NCBI GenBank assembly: GCA_001657315.1
Contig: LYSV01000027.1
Span: 1-56,373, forward strand
Length of the DNA: 56,373 nt
From: Flammeovirgaceae bacterium BBD 1991-12
GTDB taxonomy: Bacteria > Bacteroidota > Bacteroidia > Cytophagales > Cyclobacteriaceae
Direction: 5' to 3'
Positions 35,123 to 44,844 of this stretch are shown piece by piece. The first letter of the stretch is position 1, and the number at the start of each line of letters is the position of its first letter. The position numbers and the translations under genes are program-made. Under the pieces are notes generated by a model. The model was not told the origin of the DNA and did not search any database. It was given only the letters and a program-made list of their open reading frames with translations.

Positions 35123-36622
35123 TCAGCCCTCATGGAGGAGCTTAAATGCATCTCCAAGACTTTCCAGTATGTCAGAGGCTATCATGGCCACCTGCCCATG
35201 CTTTTTACCGGCTATATCGCCCGCAAGACCATGAGTATAAACGGCTATTATGGCAGCTTCTTCAGGGCCATATCGTTGTGCAAGCATGGCCGTGACCATA
35301 CCTGTGAGTACATCCCCACTGCCTGCCGTGGCCATGCCAGGATTGCCGGTAGAATTAAAATATACCTTTCCTTCCGGGGTTGAAATGGAAGTATGTGCCC
35401 CTTTTAGCACAACGATCACCTGGTAGTCCTTTGAAAATTTGCGTTGGACCTCCAGCCGCTCAAAGTCGTTGTTCCATTTGCCCACCAGTCTTTCGAATTC
35501 CGCAGGATGGGGCGTAAGAATGGAGTTTTCCGGCAGCAACCCGAGGAGCTCTCTGTTGTCTGACAAAATATTAAGGGCATCCGCATCCACTACAACGGGT
35601 CGCCCGAGGGATGGGAGTAACTCTCTCATGCTATTGACAGCTTCCAGGGACTTCCCTATTCCAGGACCTATACCCACAGCATCATACCCGTCTACCTCCG
35701 GCGCTTTGGACAAGGTGTTTTCTTTCGGATCGATCACCACCATAGCCTCAGGCACAGCGGTCTGCATGATATCATATCCACAGGCCGGGATATAGGTTGT
35801 GAGCAGGCCTGTACCCGACCGGAGGGCCGCTCTGGCGCTTAGCACTGCGGCTCCCATCTTCCCATAACCCCCGGCTACAACCAGCGCTCTGCCAAATACA
35901 CCCTTGTGATCATACTTGCCTCTTTTTCTGATGATCTCCCTGATCTGTGATTCAGACAGCACAAAACAGTAGGTGTCCTGCTGCTCAATAAATTCTCTGC
36001 TCAGCCCAATGTCTACAACATGCCACTCTCCCACAAAGTCAAAATTCTGAGGTAGTACAAACGCCAGCTTAGGCTGCTGAAAACCAACCGTATGGTCCGC
36101 CCTGACGATCGAACCTTTGGAAACCTTATCAGCAAACAAACCGGAAGGGATATCAATGGCTACTTTGGTGGATGGCTGTTCATTGATATGGTTGATCACC
36201 TCAGCATACCATCCTTCCACCTGCCTGCCAAGGCCGGAACCAAACAAAGCGTCGATGATCACATCTCCTGCACCAAGCTGCCGAAGATCTGTATGACGTC
36301 TGAGAACCTGTATATTCTTCTGGTCCAGCCTCTCCATATTCATTTTGAAATCGGCTGAGCCTTTAGCAGGATCACCTACTACATAAATATGGACCTTGTA
36401 GGTTTTCTCCAGCAACATTCTTCCCACAGCCAATCCATCACCCCCATTGTTGCCGGTACCACAAAAAATATGAACAGCATGAACCGGGCTGAATCTGGTC
36501 ATAAACCAGGCAGCAAAAGCACCGGCTGCCCTTTCCATCAGGTCGATCGAGGCAATGGGTTCGTTTTGGATACTATACTTATCCGCATTGCGAATTTGCT
36601 CTACTGACAGGATCCTGATCAT
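35123..36622 (-). CDS. nnr: Bifunctional NAD(P)H-hydrate epimerase/ADP-dependent NAD(P)H-hydrate dehydratase
   Basis: 499 residues from the ATG at 36622, which aligns with the family start ([16 protein letters not shown]) and overlaps the nuoD stop by 4 bp. The N-terminal YjeF epimerase domain (about 1-215) has [16 protein letters not shown] near residue 55. The C-terminal ribokinase-like dehydratase (about 230-495) has [23 protein letters not shown] and the phosphate-binding [16 protein letters not shown]. The protein repairs hydrated, inactive NADH and NADPH: the epimerase interconverts R and S forms and the dehydratase restores the S form using ADP. Translational coupling to complex I subunit genes is notable. 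Confidence 0.95.
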   Translation of the reverse strand: MIRILSVEQIRNADKYSIQNEPIASIDLMERAAGAFAAWFMTRFSPVHAVHIFCGTGNNGGDGLAVGRMLLEKTYKVHIYVVGDPAKGSADFKMNMERLDQKNIQVLRRHTDLRQLGAGDVIIDALFGSGLGRQVEGWYAEVINHINEQPSTKVAIDIPSGLFADKVSKGSIVRADHTVGFQQPKLAFVLPQNFDFVGEWHVVDIGLSREFIEQQDTYCFVLSESQIREIIRKRGKYDHKGVFGRALVVAGGYGKMGAAVLSARAALRSGTGLLTTYIPACGYDIMQTAVPEAMVVIDPKENTLSKAPEVDGYDAVGIGPGIGKSLEAVNSMRELLPSLGRPVVVDADALNILSDNRELLGLLPENSILTPHPAEFERLVGKWNNDFERLEVQRKFSKDYQVIVVLKGAHTSISTPEGKVYFNSTGNPGMATAGSGDVLTGMVTAMLAQRYGPEEAAIIAVYTHGLAGDIAGKKHGQVAMIASDILESLGDAFKLLHEG

Positions 36623-37836
36623 CGGTCTACTTCGCCAAGTACAATGTCGATCGAGCCCAGAATAGCAATAAGATCGGCAATAAGGCTTCCACGGGACAGT
36701 TCTGAGATCACAGAAAGGTTCACAAAGGAACATGCCCTTGCCTTGCACCGGTACGGGATATCGCTTTTCCCATCAGCACGGAAAAAGAAACCCAGCTCAC
36801 CCTTTGGGTTTTCCGCACGTACATAGAGATCACCTGCTTTGGGCCGGATCTTTTTGGGTACTACTTCCTGTGGATCAAAATCACGTGTACGACGGTGATC
36901 TGTTGTAAGCCTTTGGAGGCATTGCTCTATGATCCTGACCGATTCATGCACCTCCCGTACCCTTACCCATGTTCTGTCCCAGCAGTCCCCCACAGTCCCC
37001 ATTTTTCCTTCTCCGATCGGAATGTTGAATTCCAGTTCAGGATAAACAGAGTAACCATCCACCTTACGCAGGTCCAGGCGAAGGCCTGACGCTCTTAACA
37101 TCGGCCCGGTCACACCATAGTTAATGGCCATGTCCCTGGAAAGCACACCGACGTCAGCAGTGCGCTTCACAAATATTTTATTGTTGACCACGAGGTCTTC
37201 CAGCTCGATCAGCTTTGGTTTGAGGTACCGGATAAACTCTCCGCACCTCTCTTCGAAACCCACGGGCAGATCATAGTAAAGCCCACCTACCCAGATGTAA
37301 TTATAGAGCATACGTGCTCCGGAAAGCCATTCCAGCAATCGTTGGATATGCTCACGGTCACGCATCATCCAGAAAAACGGAGTGAACGCCCCAATGTCCA
37401 TAGCGTAGGTGCCTATAGCCACAAAATGAGAGGCCATGCGGTTAAGCTCTGCAACAAGCACCCGGATGAACTCTACTCTTTTTGGTATTTTATCGTCAAT
37501 CCCCAGCATTTTCTCCACACCCATGGCATAGGCATGCTCGGAGTTCATGGCCGCCAGATAATCCATCCTGTCCACGTAAGGAATGATCTGATTGTAGGGC
37601 AGGGATTCTGCGTGTTTCTCAAAGCAACGGTGCAGGTACCCGAGATGCGGTACCACGTCTTTGATCAACTCTCCTTCCGTTAATACCTCCAGACGGAGAA
37701 CACCATGGGTAGAGGGGTGCTGCGGCCCCAGATTGATCACTACTTCTGTGGATCTGAGCTCATTTTCCCTGTATTTATTGGGCTCTGAGCGTACCAGATT
37801 GTCTTCTTTGTATACGTACTGGATGTCATTGGCCAT
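36619..37836 (-). CDS. nuoD: NADH-quinone oxidoreductase subunit D
   Basis: 405 residues, the 49-kDa subunit of respiratory complex I. Family motifs: [18 protein letters not shown] near residue 32, [31 protein letters not shown], and the C-terminal [29 protein letters not shown]. It forms part of the quinone pocket beside NuoB at the membrane interface. Its start shares one base with the nuoC stop (37836) and its stop overlaps the repair-enzyme gene by 4 bp. Confidence 0.97.
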   Translation of the reverse strand: MANDIQYVYKEDNLVRSEPNKYRENELRSTEVVINLGPQHPSTHGVLRLEVLTEGELIKDVVPHLGYLHRCFEKHAESLPYNQIIPYVDRMDYLAAMNSEHAYAMGVEKMLGIDDKIPKRVEFIRVLVAELNRMASHFVAIGTYAMDIGAFTPFFWMMRDREHIQRLLEWLSGARMLYNYIWVGGLYYDLPVGFEERCGEFIRYLKPKLIELEDLVVNNKIFVKRTADVGVLSRDMAINYGVTGPMLRASGLRLDLRKVDGYSVYPELEFNIPIGEGKMGTVGDCWDRTWVRVREVHESVRIIEQCLQRLTTDHRRTRDFDPQEVVPKKIRPKAGDLYVRAENPKGELGFFFRADGKSDIPYRCKARACSFVNLSVISELSRGSLIADLIAILGSIDIVLGEVDR

Positions 37837-38318
37837 CAGTATTCCACTTTTATTCCCCTGTAATACTCCTCGTGCTCATAGTCCTTCCGTAACGGATGTC
37901 CTTCCCAGTCCGCCGGCAGCAGTATTCTCCTGAGATCGGGGTGGCCATTGAATTTTATACCGAAAAGATCATAGGCTTCACGCTCATGCCAGTCAGCTGT
38001 TTTCCAGATATCAGAAACAGTATCTGTTTCAGGATTTTCTCTGGGTAATTCCACTTTTACCATGAGCTGAAGGTTGAATGGAATGGAATAGAGGTTGTAA
38101 ACTACCTCCATGGTATTTGCCTCAGGACCGTTGTCCACTCCGGTAATGCAGGAGAGCATGTCAAAGTAGGTGGCAGGATTTTGATAAAGCTCCTGCAGCA
38201 CAGTCTTTATGTCGGCGCGTTCTATTCGTATGGCAGCCGGTGATGTATTGTCCTCTGTTGCAATAGACAGATCACCCAACTTATTCTTGAGCAGGTGAAC
38301 CAGATCTTCGGTTTGCAT
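37836..38318 (-). CDS. nuoC: NADH-quinone oxidoreductase subunit C
   Basis: 160 residues, the 30-kDa subunit. The diagnostic end is present: [20 protein letters not shown], then [20 protein letters not shown], then [16 protein letters not shown]. It is a peripheral-arm subunit that packs against NuoD. Located 4 bp after the nuoB stop and sharing one base with nuoD. Not fused to nuoD, unlike in some enterobacteria. Confidence 0.97.
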   Translation of the reverse strand: MQTEDLVHLLKNKLGDLSIATEDNTSPAAIRIERADIKTVLQELYQNPATYFDMLSCITGVDNGPEANTMEVVYNLYSIPFNLQLMVKVELPRENPETDTVSDIWKTADWHEREAYDLFGIKFNGHPDLRRILLPADWEGHPLRKDYEHEEYYRGIKVEY

Positions 38319-38322
38319 GGCA

Positions 38323-38841
38323 TTACACTTTTTGTTTCATCATTTTTTCCAACGCTGCGGGCGCCATCAAAGACTCGCTTCTTATTTTTTCCTGAAGCTT
38401 CAGGAACCCACCAATCAGCGCTTCCGGTCTCGGCGGACACCCCGGCACATAAACATCGACAGGAATGATCCGGTCCACACCTTTTACCACGTGATAGCCA
38501 TGTTCCCAGTACGGTCCGCCACAATTGGCACAGGAGCCCATGGAGATCACATACCTTGGCTCAGCCATCTGTTCATAGAGTCTGCGGATGCGATCGGCCA
38601 TTTTGAAGGTTACCGTCCCTGCCACGATCATCACATCTGACTGCCGTGGAGTAGCGCGGGGTGCCATACCAAAACGGTCCATGTCGTAGATGGATGTACC
38701 AGTGCTCATAAACTCTATGGCGCAACATGCCAGCCCAAAAGTCATTGGCCACATGGAGGAAAGTCTGGCCCAGTTGATCAGGTCATCCAGTTTGGTGACC
38801 ATTACACCTCCGCTATTAAATTTTTGATCCAGTAATCCCAT
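38323..38841 (-). CDS. nuoB: NADH-quinone oxidoreductase subunit B
   Basis: 172 residues, the PSST/20-kDa subunit. Ligands of the terminal 4Fe-4S cluster N2 are present: the Cys39-Cys40 pair in [11 protein letters not shown], Cys104 in MGSCANCGG and Cys135 in [11 protein letters not shown]. It passes electrons to quinone. The N-terminus [20 protein letters not shown] has an extra ~15 residues before the core. The nuoA gene ends 152 bp upstream, an unusually wide gap for this operon. Confidence 0.97.
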   Translation of the reverse strand: MGLLDQKFNSGGVMVTKLDDLINWARLSSMWPMTFGLACCAIEFMSTGTSIYDMDRFGMAPRATPRQSDVMIVAGTVTFKMADRIRRLYEQMAEPRYVISMGSCANCGGPYWEHGYHVVKGVDRIIPVDVYVPGCPPRPEALIGGFLKLQEKIRSESLMAPAALEKMMKQKV

Positions 38842-38850
38842 TAGTTCATT

Positions 38851-38928
38851 TTACCGGTGAGCATATAGGGAGAATTGCTCTCCAATTTCAACATTCCTTG
38901 CTACAAACGAAGGATTTTTAGTATTCAT
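38851..38928 (-). CDS. Possible 25-residue ORF between nuoA and nuoB
   Basis: An ATG at 38928 is followed by 25 codons to TAA at 38851-38853 (MNTKNPSFVARNVEIGEQFS, then LYAHR), directly preceded by a purine-rich AAAAAGGAG. It ends 9 bp before the nuoB start. There is no family match. It could be a leader peptide or chance. Confidence 0.2.
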   Translation of the reverse strand: MNTKNPSFVARNVEIGEQFSLYAHR

Positions 38929-38993
38929 CTCCTTTTTGTCTGCATTCAGCCAGAGAACAGATTCTCCATGTGGCTGCTTTATTCATACCATGG

Positions 38994-39470
38994 CTATTGA
39001 TATGCCTTATTGATCTTTTCATACATGTGCGCAGGCACCGGAGAGTCAAATTCAGCTTTCCCAACCACTGGTTTGGGCCAGTCCAGATAGCCTTTGACCC
39101 ATGCATATACCAGCCCCAGGGCCAGAATAGTGATGAATACGAACATCTCTATCAGTGTATACCACCCCCAAAGACCGTCCGTACCTTCAATCAGATCCTT
39201 ATTGCCAAATACTGTAGCCCATGGGAACAGAAATACGATCTCTACCTCAAAGAGGAGAAAGATCAAGGCCACCAGATAGAAGCGTATGTTTATCCGCCCC
39301 CATGCATTTCCCATGGGTTGCTCACCACTTTCATAGGTGGTCAGCTTTTCCTCGTTTGGTCTTGAAGGGCGCACGATCCATGCCGTAACAAGCCCTCCCA
39401 GGATAAAAAGGATACCTCCGATAAAGTACAAAAGTACCTCTCCAAAGCCTGAAATTGCTTCCTGTTCCAT
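38994..39470 (-). CDS. nuoA: NADH-quinone oxidoreductase subunit A
   Basis: 158 residues with three membrane helices (about 12-33, 84-104 and 109-133), the ND3-like subunit. Conserved features include RPSRPNEEKLTTYESGEQPMG (the quinone-site loop) and RFYLVALIFLLFEVEIVFLFPWA with its membrane-embedded acidic residues. The C-terminal tail is longer than in many homologues. It is the first gene of the nuoABCD-nnr unit; the 195-bp region to the divergent dps gene contains the promoter. Confidence 0.96.
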   Translation of the reverse strand: MEQEAISGFGEVLLYFIGGILFILGGLVTAWIVRPSRPNEEKLTTYESGEQPMGNAWGRINIRFYLVALIFLLFEVEIVFLFPWATVFGNKDLIEGTDGLWGWYTLIEMFVFITILALGLVYAWVKGYLDWPKPVVGKAEFDSPVPAHMYEKINKAYQ

Positions 39471-39604
39471 TGTTGATCAAAGATAGTCAAAACTCCGGTT
39501 CTGTGGCCCATAGCTTATAAATACAGGCAACAGGACCATGAACCTGAATGCTAAACATTTAATTATAACTAAAACCTATCCGATCATAGTGATAAGTGAT
39601 GTTT

Positions 39605-39640
39605 TTTGCTAACTATTACCGGACTCGAGGGTTAACTTTG
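39605..39640 (+). promoter_or_regulatory. Candidate Bacteroidota promoter for dps
   Basis: TTTG at 39605-39608 (-33-like) and TAACTTTG at 39633-39640 (-7 element, TAnnTTTG), with a 24-bp spacer that is a little longer than usual. Transcription would begin about 20 bp before the dps ATG. Confidence 0.45.
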
Positions 39641-39665
39641 AAACAAGAAAACTTAAATACAGATC

Positions 39666-40106
39666 ATGGAAAACAACGGAATAATTAACAAACTGAATGT
39701 ATTACTGGCCGATTATCAGATCTACTACCAGAACCTGCGTGGCTTTCACTGGAATATCCAGGGGAAACACTTTTTTGAGCTACACGCCAAGTTTGAAGAG
39801 CTTTACACAGACTCCGCTGAAAAGATCGACGAGGTTGCTGAGCGAATTCTGACGATAGAAGGCACGCCGCTCCATTCCTTTGAGGATTATCAGGCCACAT
39901 CCACCATTAAAGCCCAAAAGAACGTGCATGACGGTGAAAGCTCCGTAAGTGCTATCATTTCCAATCTCACCGATATCCTTGGCCTTGAGAGGGAGATCAA
40001 GGAAATGGCAGTAAAAGCAGGTGACGATGGCACCGAAGACCTGATGTCTGACTTTATCGATGAGCAGGAGAAGACCCTGTGGATGATGAAGGCATGGATG
40101 AAGTAG
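39666..40106 (+). CDS. dps: Dps family DNA-protection/ferritin-like protein
   Basis: 146 residues. The ferroxidase-centre residues have the family spacing: His28 in LRGFHWNIQG, then Asp55 and Glu59 in EKIDEVAERI. LTIEGTPLHSFEDY in the middle is also typical of Dps, as is the C-terminal long helix ending in EKTLWMMKAWMK. The N-terminus is short with no basic DNA-binding tail. The dodecamer oxidises Fe(II) with H2O2 and stores the iron, limiting hydroxyl radical damage. Monocistronic with its own promoter and terminator; divergent from the nuo operon. Confidence 0.94.
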   Translation: MENNGIINKLNVLLADYQIYYQNLRGFHWNIQGKHFFELHAKFEELYTDSAEKIDEVAERILTIEGTPLHSFEDYQATSTIKAQKNVHDGESSVSAIISNLTDILGLEREIKEMAVKAGDDGTEDLMSDFIDEQEKTLWMMKAWMK

Positions 40107-40117
40107 AGATACCAAAA

Positions 40118-40152
40118 AAGGCCGTTCTGAAAGGATGGCCTTAATTTTTTTA
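40118..40152 (+). terminator. Intrinsic terminator of dps
   Basis: AAGGCC (40118-40123) pairs with GGCCTT (40137-40142), followed by AATTTTTTT. It begins 11 bp after the stop codon. Confidence 0.65.
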
Positions 40153-40304
40153 CCACTTATTGGACAATTCATTAGTTACTTCTTTATCTGAGAACCTCAG
40201 GGATTGTTTTTTTAACTTTTGAGCCTTTTCCGAAAACACTTCAAACTGCCCTGTAAGATTTATCAATTAGTCTTTTTTCCTTATTTAGATCAAAAATACA
40301 TTTT

Positions 40305-40353
40305 AAGATCATTTATTTGATCTTATTTCTTATTTTTATCTTAAATAAGAAAT
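40305..40353. promoter_or_regulatory. Nested palindromes before the DUF4143-type ATPase gene
   Basis: AAGATCA (40305-40311) / TGATCTT (40318-40324), followed directly by ATTTCTTATTT (40325-40335) / AAATAAGAAAT (40343-40353), each exact. The second ends 3 bp before the start codon, so it would lie over the translation start or the promoter. The surrounding A+T-rich DNA repeats TTAAGATC/ATCTTAA motifs. This fits a repressor operator or a hairpin controlling translation. Confidence 0.5.
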
Positions 40354-40356
40354 ATA

Positions 40357-41799
40357 ATGCTTAAGGAAGTCTCTAAAAAGCAGGTATTGGACCGCATTCG
40401 ATTTGAAAATCCGTGGTGGGTGGAAGGCCATATCGAAACGGATTACAATGAAATGCCAAGGCGTCTGTATTTTGATCTGTTCAAGCCATTGGTTTATGAG
40501 AGGGATATCAGACGAGCTGTAGTACTCATGGGGCCAAGACGGGTGGGCAAGACCGTTATGCTTTTTCACCTTGTAGAAGACATGATCCAGCATGGTACAG
40601 ATCCCAAAAAGATCATATTCATAACAATTGAGAACCCCATCTACAATAACATGTCATTGGAGCAATTATTCCAGTACGCACAAGAAGCAACGGGTCTACA
40701 GGATGAGAACGGCTGGAATGTCATTTTTGATGAGATCCAGTATTGCAGGGATTGGGAAGTACATCTGAAGTCGCTGGTAGACAGCTATCGAAAAGACAAG
40801 TTTATTGTTTCAGGCTCTGCGGCTGCTGCACTGAAATTTGCCAGCAATGAAAGTGGAGCGGGAAGGTTCACTGATTTCATGCTGCCACCACTTACATTTA
40901 ACGAGTATATTTCACTCAAGGGACTGGACAGGATCATAACACCTATCAATCTTAAATGGAAAGAGCATATTGCCGAATTTTACACATCTTCACATCTTGA
41001 CGAGCTTAACAGGCATTTCCTCGATTATATCAATTTCGGCGGGTATCCTGAAGTCATATTCTCTGAAAAAATTCAGGCCAATCCGGGGAGATACATCCGA
41101 CAGGATATTGTAGACAAGGTACTTTTAAGAGACCTGCCCAGCCTGTACGGGATCAGTGACACCCGTGAATTAAATTCGTTGTTCACCACTATTGCCTACA
41201 ACAGTGGAAGTGAATTCTCGTTGGAGACACTCAGCAAGCAATCTCAGGTACCGAAAAACACGATAAAAAAATATATCGAATACCTTGAAGCTGCCTATCT
41301 GATCAAGCGAGTCAGGAGAATAGACCAAAGTGGCAGGAGGTTTAAAAGAGATAATTTTTTCAAGATCTACCTGACCAACCCCTCTTTAAGGAGCGCACTG
41401 TTTTCACCGATAACCTCAACCGATGAGATGATCGGAAACATGGTTGAAACTGCTATATTCGCTCAATGGATGCACAGAGACTGGTTTACCCCATGGTATG
41501 CCCGGTGGACCAATGGTGAGGTGGATATGGTAGGGATAAGCGACGCTACGCTAAAACCTGTATGGGCATTGGAAATTAAATGGACCAACCGGTATTTTAA
41601 AAAACCCAATGAACTCAAAAGTCTTTACAGGTTTTGTATGGAAAACAGGCTGAGCTATCCGGTGGTAACTACCATTGATCAGGAAGGAGAAAAGGACTAT
41701 AAAGAGCTCACCATTCAGTTCTTGCCTTCATCGTCATATGCATACACCGTGGGGCGGAATACCCTTGACAAAAAGAGTACCCGTGGTGTCGACACTTGA
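40357..41799 (+). CDS. AAA_14/DUF4143 ATP-binding protein
   Basis: 480 residues. N-terminal AAA-type ATPase with Walker A GPRRVGKT (59-66) and a Walker B-like NVIFDEIQYC (about residue 127); the arginine-finger-type GSAAAALKF motif follows. The C-terminal DUF4143 part has a winged-helix middle (LSKQSQVPKNTIKKYIEYL) and a PD-(D/E)xK-like core (GEVDMVGISD, ALEIKWTNR). Such proteins are frequent in Bacteroidota and archaea and have no settled function; they vary between strains, which suggests horizontal spread. Monocistronic. Confidence 0.85.
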   Translation: MLKEVSKKQVLDRIRFENPWWVEGHIETDYNEMPRRLYFDLFKPLVYERDIRRAVVLMGPRRVGKTVMLFHLVEDMIQHGTDPKKIIFITIENPIYNNMSLEQLFQYAQEATGLQDENGWNVIFDEIQYCRDWEVHLKSLVDSYRKDKFIVSGSAAAALKFASNESGAGRFTDFMLPPLTFNEYISLKGLDRIITPINLKWKEHIAEFYTSSHLDELNRHFLDYINFGGYPEVIFSEKIQANPGRYIRQDIVDKVLLRDLPSLYGISDTRELNSLFTTIAYNSGSEFSLETLSKQSQVPKNTIKKYIEYLEAAYLIKRVRRIDQSGRRFKRDNFFKIYLTNPSLRSALFSPITSTDEMIGNMVETAIFAQWMHRDWFTPWYARWTNGEVDMVGISDATLKPVWALEIKWTNRYFKKPNELKSLYRFCMENRLSYPVVTTIDQEGEKDYKELTIQFLPSSSYAYTVGRNTLDKKSTRGVDT

Positions 41800-41881
41800 G
41801 AGTGTACAGAGACAGGCAAATGCAGATAGACTAAGAAACCTGTCAAGGGTCAGGTTGATGATATCCTGAGGGGTTATTTTT

Positions 41882-44338
41882 TCAAAACTCCATCTCAAAA
41901 TCATCACCATTCCCCCGGTCTCTCTGGTTCCGTTCGCGCCGGCTGGCCTTTTGATTTACGCGATAGGTGAAACTTAGTGTAAAGGACCGTGGCCTCCGTC
42001 GGTAAGTGGATTCAAATTCAAAATCTTCGTCGACCGTATTGTAACGGTATAATCCTGAATTAAATATATCCCTGATATTGAATACAAAGGTGCCTTTCTT
42101 TTTAAGTACATTCATGCTCCACCCAAGGTCCAGCGTATAAAATGACCTTCGGTCTCCCTGAGGGCGTATCTCAGGAGCCCGGTACCTAAAGTTCATCTGG
42201 TATTCCAGTTTCTTCCACAAAGTCATCCTGGAATTCAGCCGGGTGTTCATGGTATAGGTGTCACTGTCAAAATCCTGATCAGAAAAACCTCCGTCTATGA
42301 TGGAACGGTACAGGTTGGCGTTACCATTCACCCTCCACCAGTCGGTCAGCTCATGGGAATAATTGAACTCAAACCCATAGGCATTCTCGATGGAAAGGTT
42401 GACGGGCATCGAAATGTTGACTGTATCCACCCTTGTGGTGATGCGTTGTACCACCCCTTCCGTTCTCCGGTAGTAAATACTGGAAAAGAGTGTGGCTTTC
42501 TTCCAGGTTTTTAAATATCCCATTTCATAGGAATCGGTGAAGGTAGGGTCAAGGTCCGGGTTGCCGGTTCTCAGATTCCGGTTATCACCTATGGTGAACG
42601 GAAAGGGATTGAGGCTTCTGGAGCGCGGCCTTCTTATTCTACGGCTGTAACTTGTCTGCACGGAAGAACCTTCGCGGATCGTGTAGGTAAAAAAAGCGCT
42701 CGGAAAAAGGTTGGTATAGTTCTTTGGAAAGCTCTTATCGGTTTGCAACAACTCTACATTGATATCTGTTGCCTCCACCCGCAAGCCGAGCTGATAGGAT
42801 ATCTTTTCCATTTTGTGACCATAGATGGCATAGGCAGCATGAACATCCTCGTCGTATCGGAAGTTATTGCTCAGTCCGGTTTCATTTACCCATACCCCCT
42901 CAGTCAGTGTCTCCACCAGATAGTCATTCTGCAGGTCACGGAGGTTGGCCCGGTAGCCCATCTCAAAAGTGGTGGATTCGCTAAGGGGATGAACATAATC
43001 AGCCTGAACAAGCCAGCTTTTTTCCCCTTCCCGATTATCAGATCGCTGGTCAGGCGGTAAAGCCGCATCATTATCCAGGGTAAAAAGCAGTGTTTCCACA
43101 ATACCGGCCTTTTCTATTTCGGTATTATCGCGGTACTGAATATCGGCTGTTAGCTTCTGGCCTTTCTTTTTGAAAGTTTTGCTGTACCCCAGGGCATACT
43201 CCCGGTTGATGTCCTCCTCATCTTCTCCTTCTACACGCAGGGTTTCTTCCGTCAGGCTATTGGAAATGTCAAAATCACGGTAGTACGTATCCCTGTCATT
43301 GTTACCATCGGATATTCTGTAAAGAAAAGAACCAGTCAGGCTGCTGTTCTTGTCGATCAACCATTCCGTACCGAGCCTGACATTGTTGGATAACCCGCTT
43401 CGCTCAAAGTCAAATTCCTGATCTGTGATAGTGGTTCCTTCATTGGAAAAATAACGCTGAAAGCTGGAGCCTTCCCCCGGGGTATCACGATAGCGGAAGC
43501 CATAATTGCCAAAAAAATTGATCTTTTTCAGCCGGTAATTGAAGTTCAGGGAAGCACCATGATTATCAGGATAACCAGTGTCAAGTGTAAACGAACCGTT
43601 CAGCCCATTGTCACGGTTCTTTTTTAAAATGATATTTATGATGCCGGCATTACCTTCTGCATCATACCGGGCTGACGGATTCGTCACTACTTCAATACTC
43701 TCAATAATATCTCCCTGAAGCTGCCGCAGACCACCACTGCTGCTGATACCTATCAGTCCTGACGGTTTACCATCCACCAGTATCCTCACATTCTCACTGC
43801 CTCTCAGGCTAACATTTCCATCCTGATCAACGGATACCGAAGGTACATTGTCCAGAATATCCACAGCCGTCCGGCCTGCATTACTCAGGTCTTTACCTAC
43901 ATTGAATACCCGTTTGTCAAGTGTCATCTCCATCTGCCCCTTTTCACCGGTTACAACTACCTCATTCAGTGTTGCTACATCCGGTTTAAGGCCAATCTCT
44001 CCAAGATTAACTTCATCAGCATCACGTCGTATGGCTATCCCCTGAATTATTCTTTTCTCATAGGATATAAACTGAACCATGGCATAAAACCTGCCAGGAC
44101 GAATGTCTATGGAAAACATACCTCCTGCATCAGTAATCCCACCAGTCACCAACGAAGAATCCCTCATGGCAAACACACTGACATTGGCGTATTCCAGTGG
44201 CTGCCCTGTATCCTCATCCAGCACCTGTCCTGTAAGCTTTTTTGGTGTAAAGCTACGCTGCCCGCTTCGTGTCCCCCGCTGCTGAGCCTCAGCCGAGTAC
44301 AAGGATAAAATAAAACAAACTGTTAAAAATCTCTTCAT
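41882..44338 (-). CDS. Outer-membrane receptor with CarboxypepD_reg plug region (OMP_b-brl_3 type)
   Basis: 818 residues from the ATG at 44338; a TTG two codons upstream is less likely. Signal peptide (1-18), a CarboxypepD_reg-like sandwich (about 30-115: LTGQVLDEDTGQPLEYANVS, TDAGGMFSIDIRPG), a TonB-plug-like domain (about 120-215: LNEVVVTGEKGQMEM, DNVPSVSVDQDGNVSLRGSE, NVRILVDGKPSGLIG), then a large beta barrel ending in FTLSFTYRVNQKASRRERNQ. This class moves or senses compounds at the outer membrane. It is the last gene of the ECF-sigma operon and a likely target of that sigma factor. No SusD-like gene accompanies it. Confidence 0.9.
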   Translation of the reverse strand: MKRFLTVCFILSLYSAEAQQRGTRSGQRSFTPKKLTGQVLDEDTGQPLEYANVSVFAMRDSSLVTGGITDAGGMFSIDIRPGRFYAMVQFISYEKRIIQGIAIRRDADEVNLGEIGLKPDVATLNEVVVTGEKGQMEMTLDKRVFNVGKDLSNAGRTAVDILDNVPSVSVDQDGNVSLRGSENVRILVDGKPSGLIGISSSGGLRQLQGDIIESIEVVTNPSARYDAEGNAGIINIILKKNRDNGLNGSFTLDTGYPDNHGASLNFNYRLKKINFFGNYGFRYRDTPGEGSSFQRYFSNEGTTITDQEFDFERSGLSNNVRLGTEWLIDKNSSLTGSFLYRISDGNNDRDTYYRDFDISNSLTEETLRVEGEDEEDINREYALGYSKTFKKKGQKLTADIQYRDNTEIEKAGIVETLLFTLDNDAALPPDQRSDNREGEKSWLVQADYVHPLSESTTFEMGYRANLRDLQNDYLVETLTEGVWVNETGLSNNFRYDEDVHAAYAIYGHKMEKISYQLGLRVEATDINVELLQTDKSFPKNYTNLFPSAFFTYTIREGSSVQTSYSRRIRRPRSRSLNPFPFTIGDNRNLRTGNPDLDPTFTDSYEMGYLKTWKKATLFSSIYYRRTEGVVQRITTRVDTVNISMPVNLSIENAYGFEFNYSHELTDWWRVNGNANLYRSIIDGGFSDQDFDSDTYTMNTRLNSRMTLWKKLEYQMNFRYRAPEIRPQGDRRSFYTLDLGWSMNVLKKKGTFVFNIRDIFNSGLYRYNTVDEDFEFESTYRRRPRSFTLSFTYRVNQKASRRERNQRDRGNGDDFEMEF

Positions 44339-44340
44339 GA

Positions 44341-44844
44341 TCAATGGGTTCGCCTATGTCTCCTTCTCTTTTTCTCCCTGTGATGGCCCAGTCTGTCCAC
44401 CGTATTGAACATAACACTGTCAAATTTGGGTTGTTGCTTTTCTGTACAATAACTTCTGAGCCTTTGCATGTGTTCAAAACTGGCTCTTTCAAGATCCATC
44501 TGTGTCCTGGACATTTTTCGGATGAGGTGGTTCACTTCTGCAGAGTCGGGCTTCTGCGCCAGGAGTTTCATTAGCTCCTTTCTGTCCTTTTGCATAGCCT
44601 TCACCAAATGCTGAGTGGCAGCAAAATGATCGTCACGGGCTTCCTGAAATAATCTGGTCTGATCATCGCTCAGGTTCAGTTTTCTTTTCAGAAAACGTTC
44701 CACATCAGGCGTTTTCTTATGATCAGATCTTTCCTTTTTCGCCGTAGGCCTGGTAAACCAGAGAAATGAAAGTGTGGCAATATTGACCAGCATCAAAAAT
44801 ATGATGATCCCTACAAGTACTTTTGTATTTTTCAACCTATTCAT
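44341..44844 (-). CDS. Periplasmic metal/stress sensor, CnrX/Spy-like
   Basis: 167 residues from the ATG at 44844, which follows the anti-sigma-like gene and overlaps it by 8 bp. One N-terminal membrane anchor (about 8-28), then an all-helical periplasmic domain with the LTxxQ-like motif LNLSDDQTRLFQEARDDHF and a second hairpin ending SMRTQMDLERASFEHMQRL-like. The tail is His/Arg rich (HHREKKRRRHRRTH). The fold group covers Spy, CpxP, ZraP and the metal-sensing CnrX. Next to a sigma gene and a small anti-sigma candidate, a CnrX-like sensor role is the best guess. Confidence 0.75.
   Translation of the reverse strand: MNRLKNTKVLVGIIIFLMLVNIATLSFLWFTRPTAKKERSDHKKTPDVERFLKRKLNLSDDQTRLFQEARDDHFAATQHLVKAMQKDRKELMKLLAQKPDSAEVNHLIRKMSRTQMDLERASFEHMQRLRSYCTEKQQPKFDSVMFNTVDRLGHHREKKRRRHRRTH

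Noticed and set aside
39478-39485. TATCTTTG on the minus strand as the nuoA promoter -7 element
   Set aside because: It lies only about 8 bp before the nuoA start codon and lacks a -33 element, so the transcript would have no leader.
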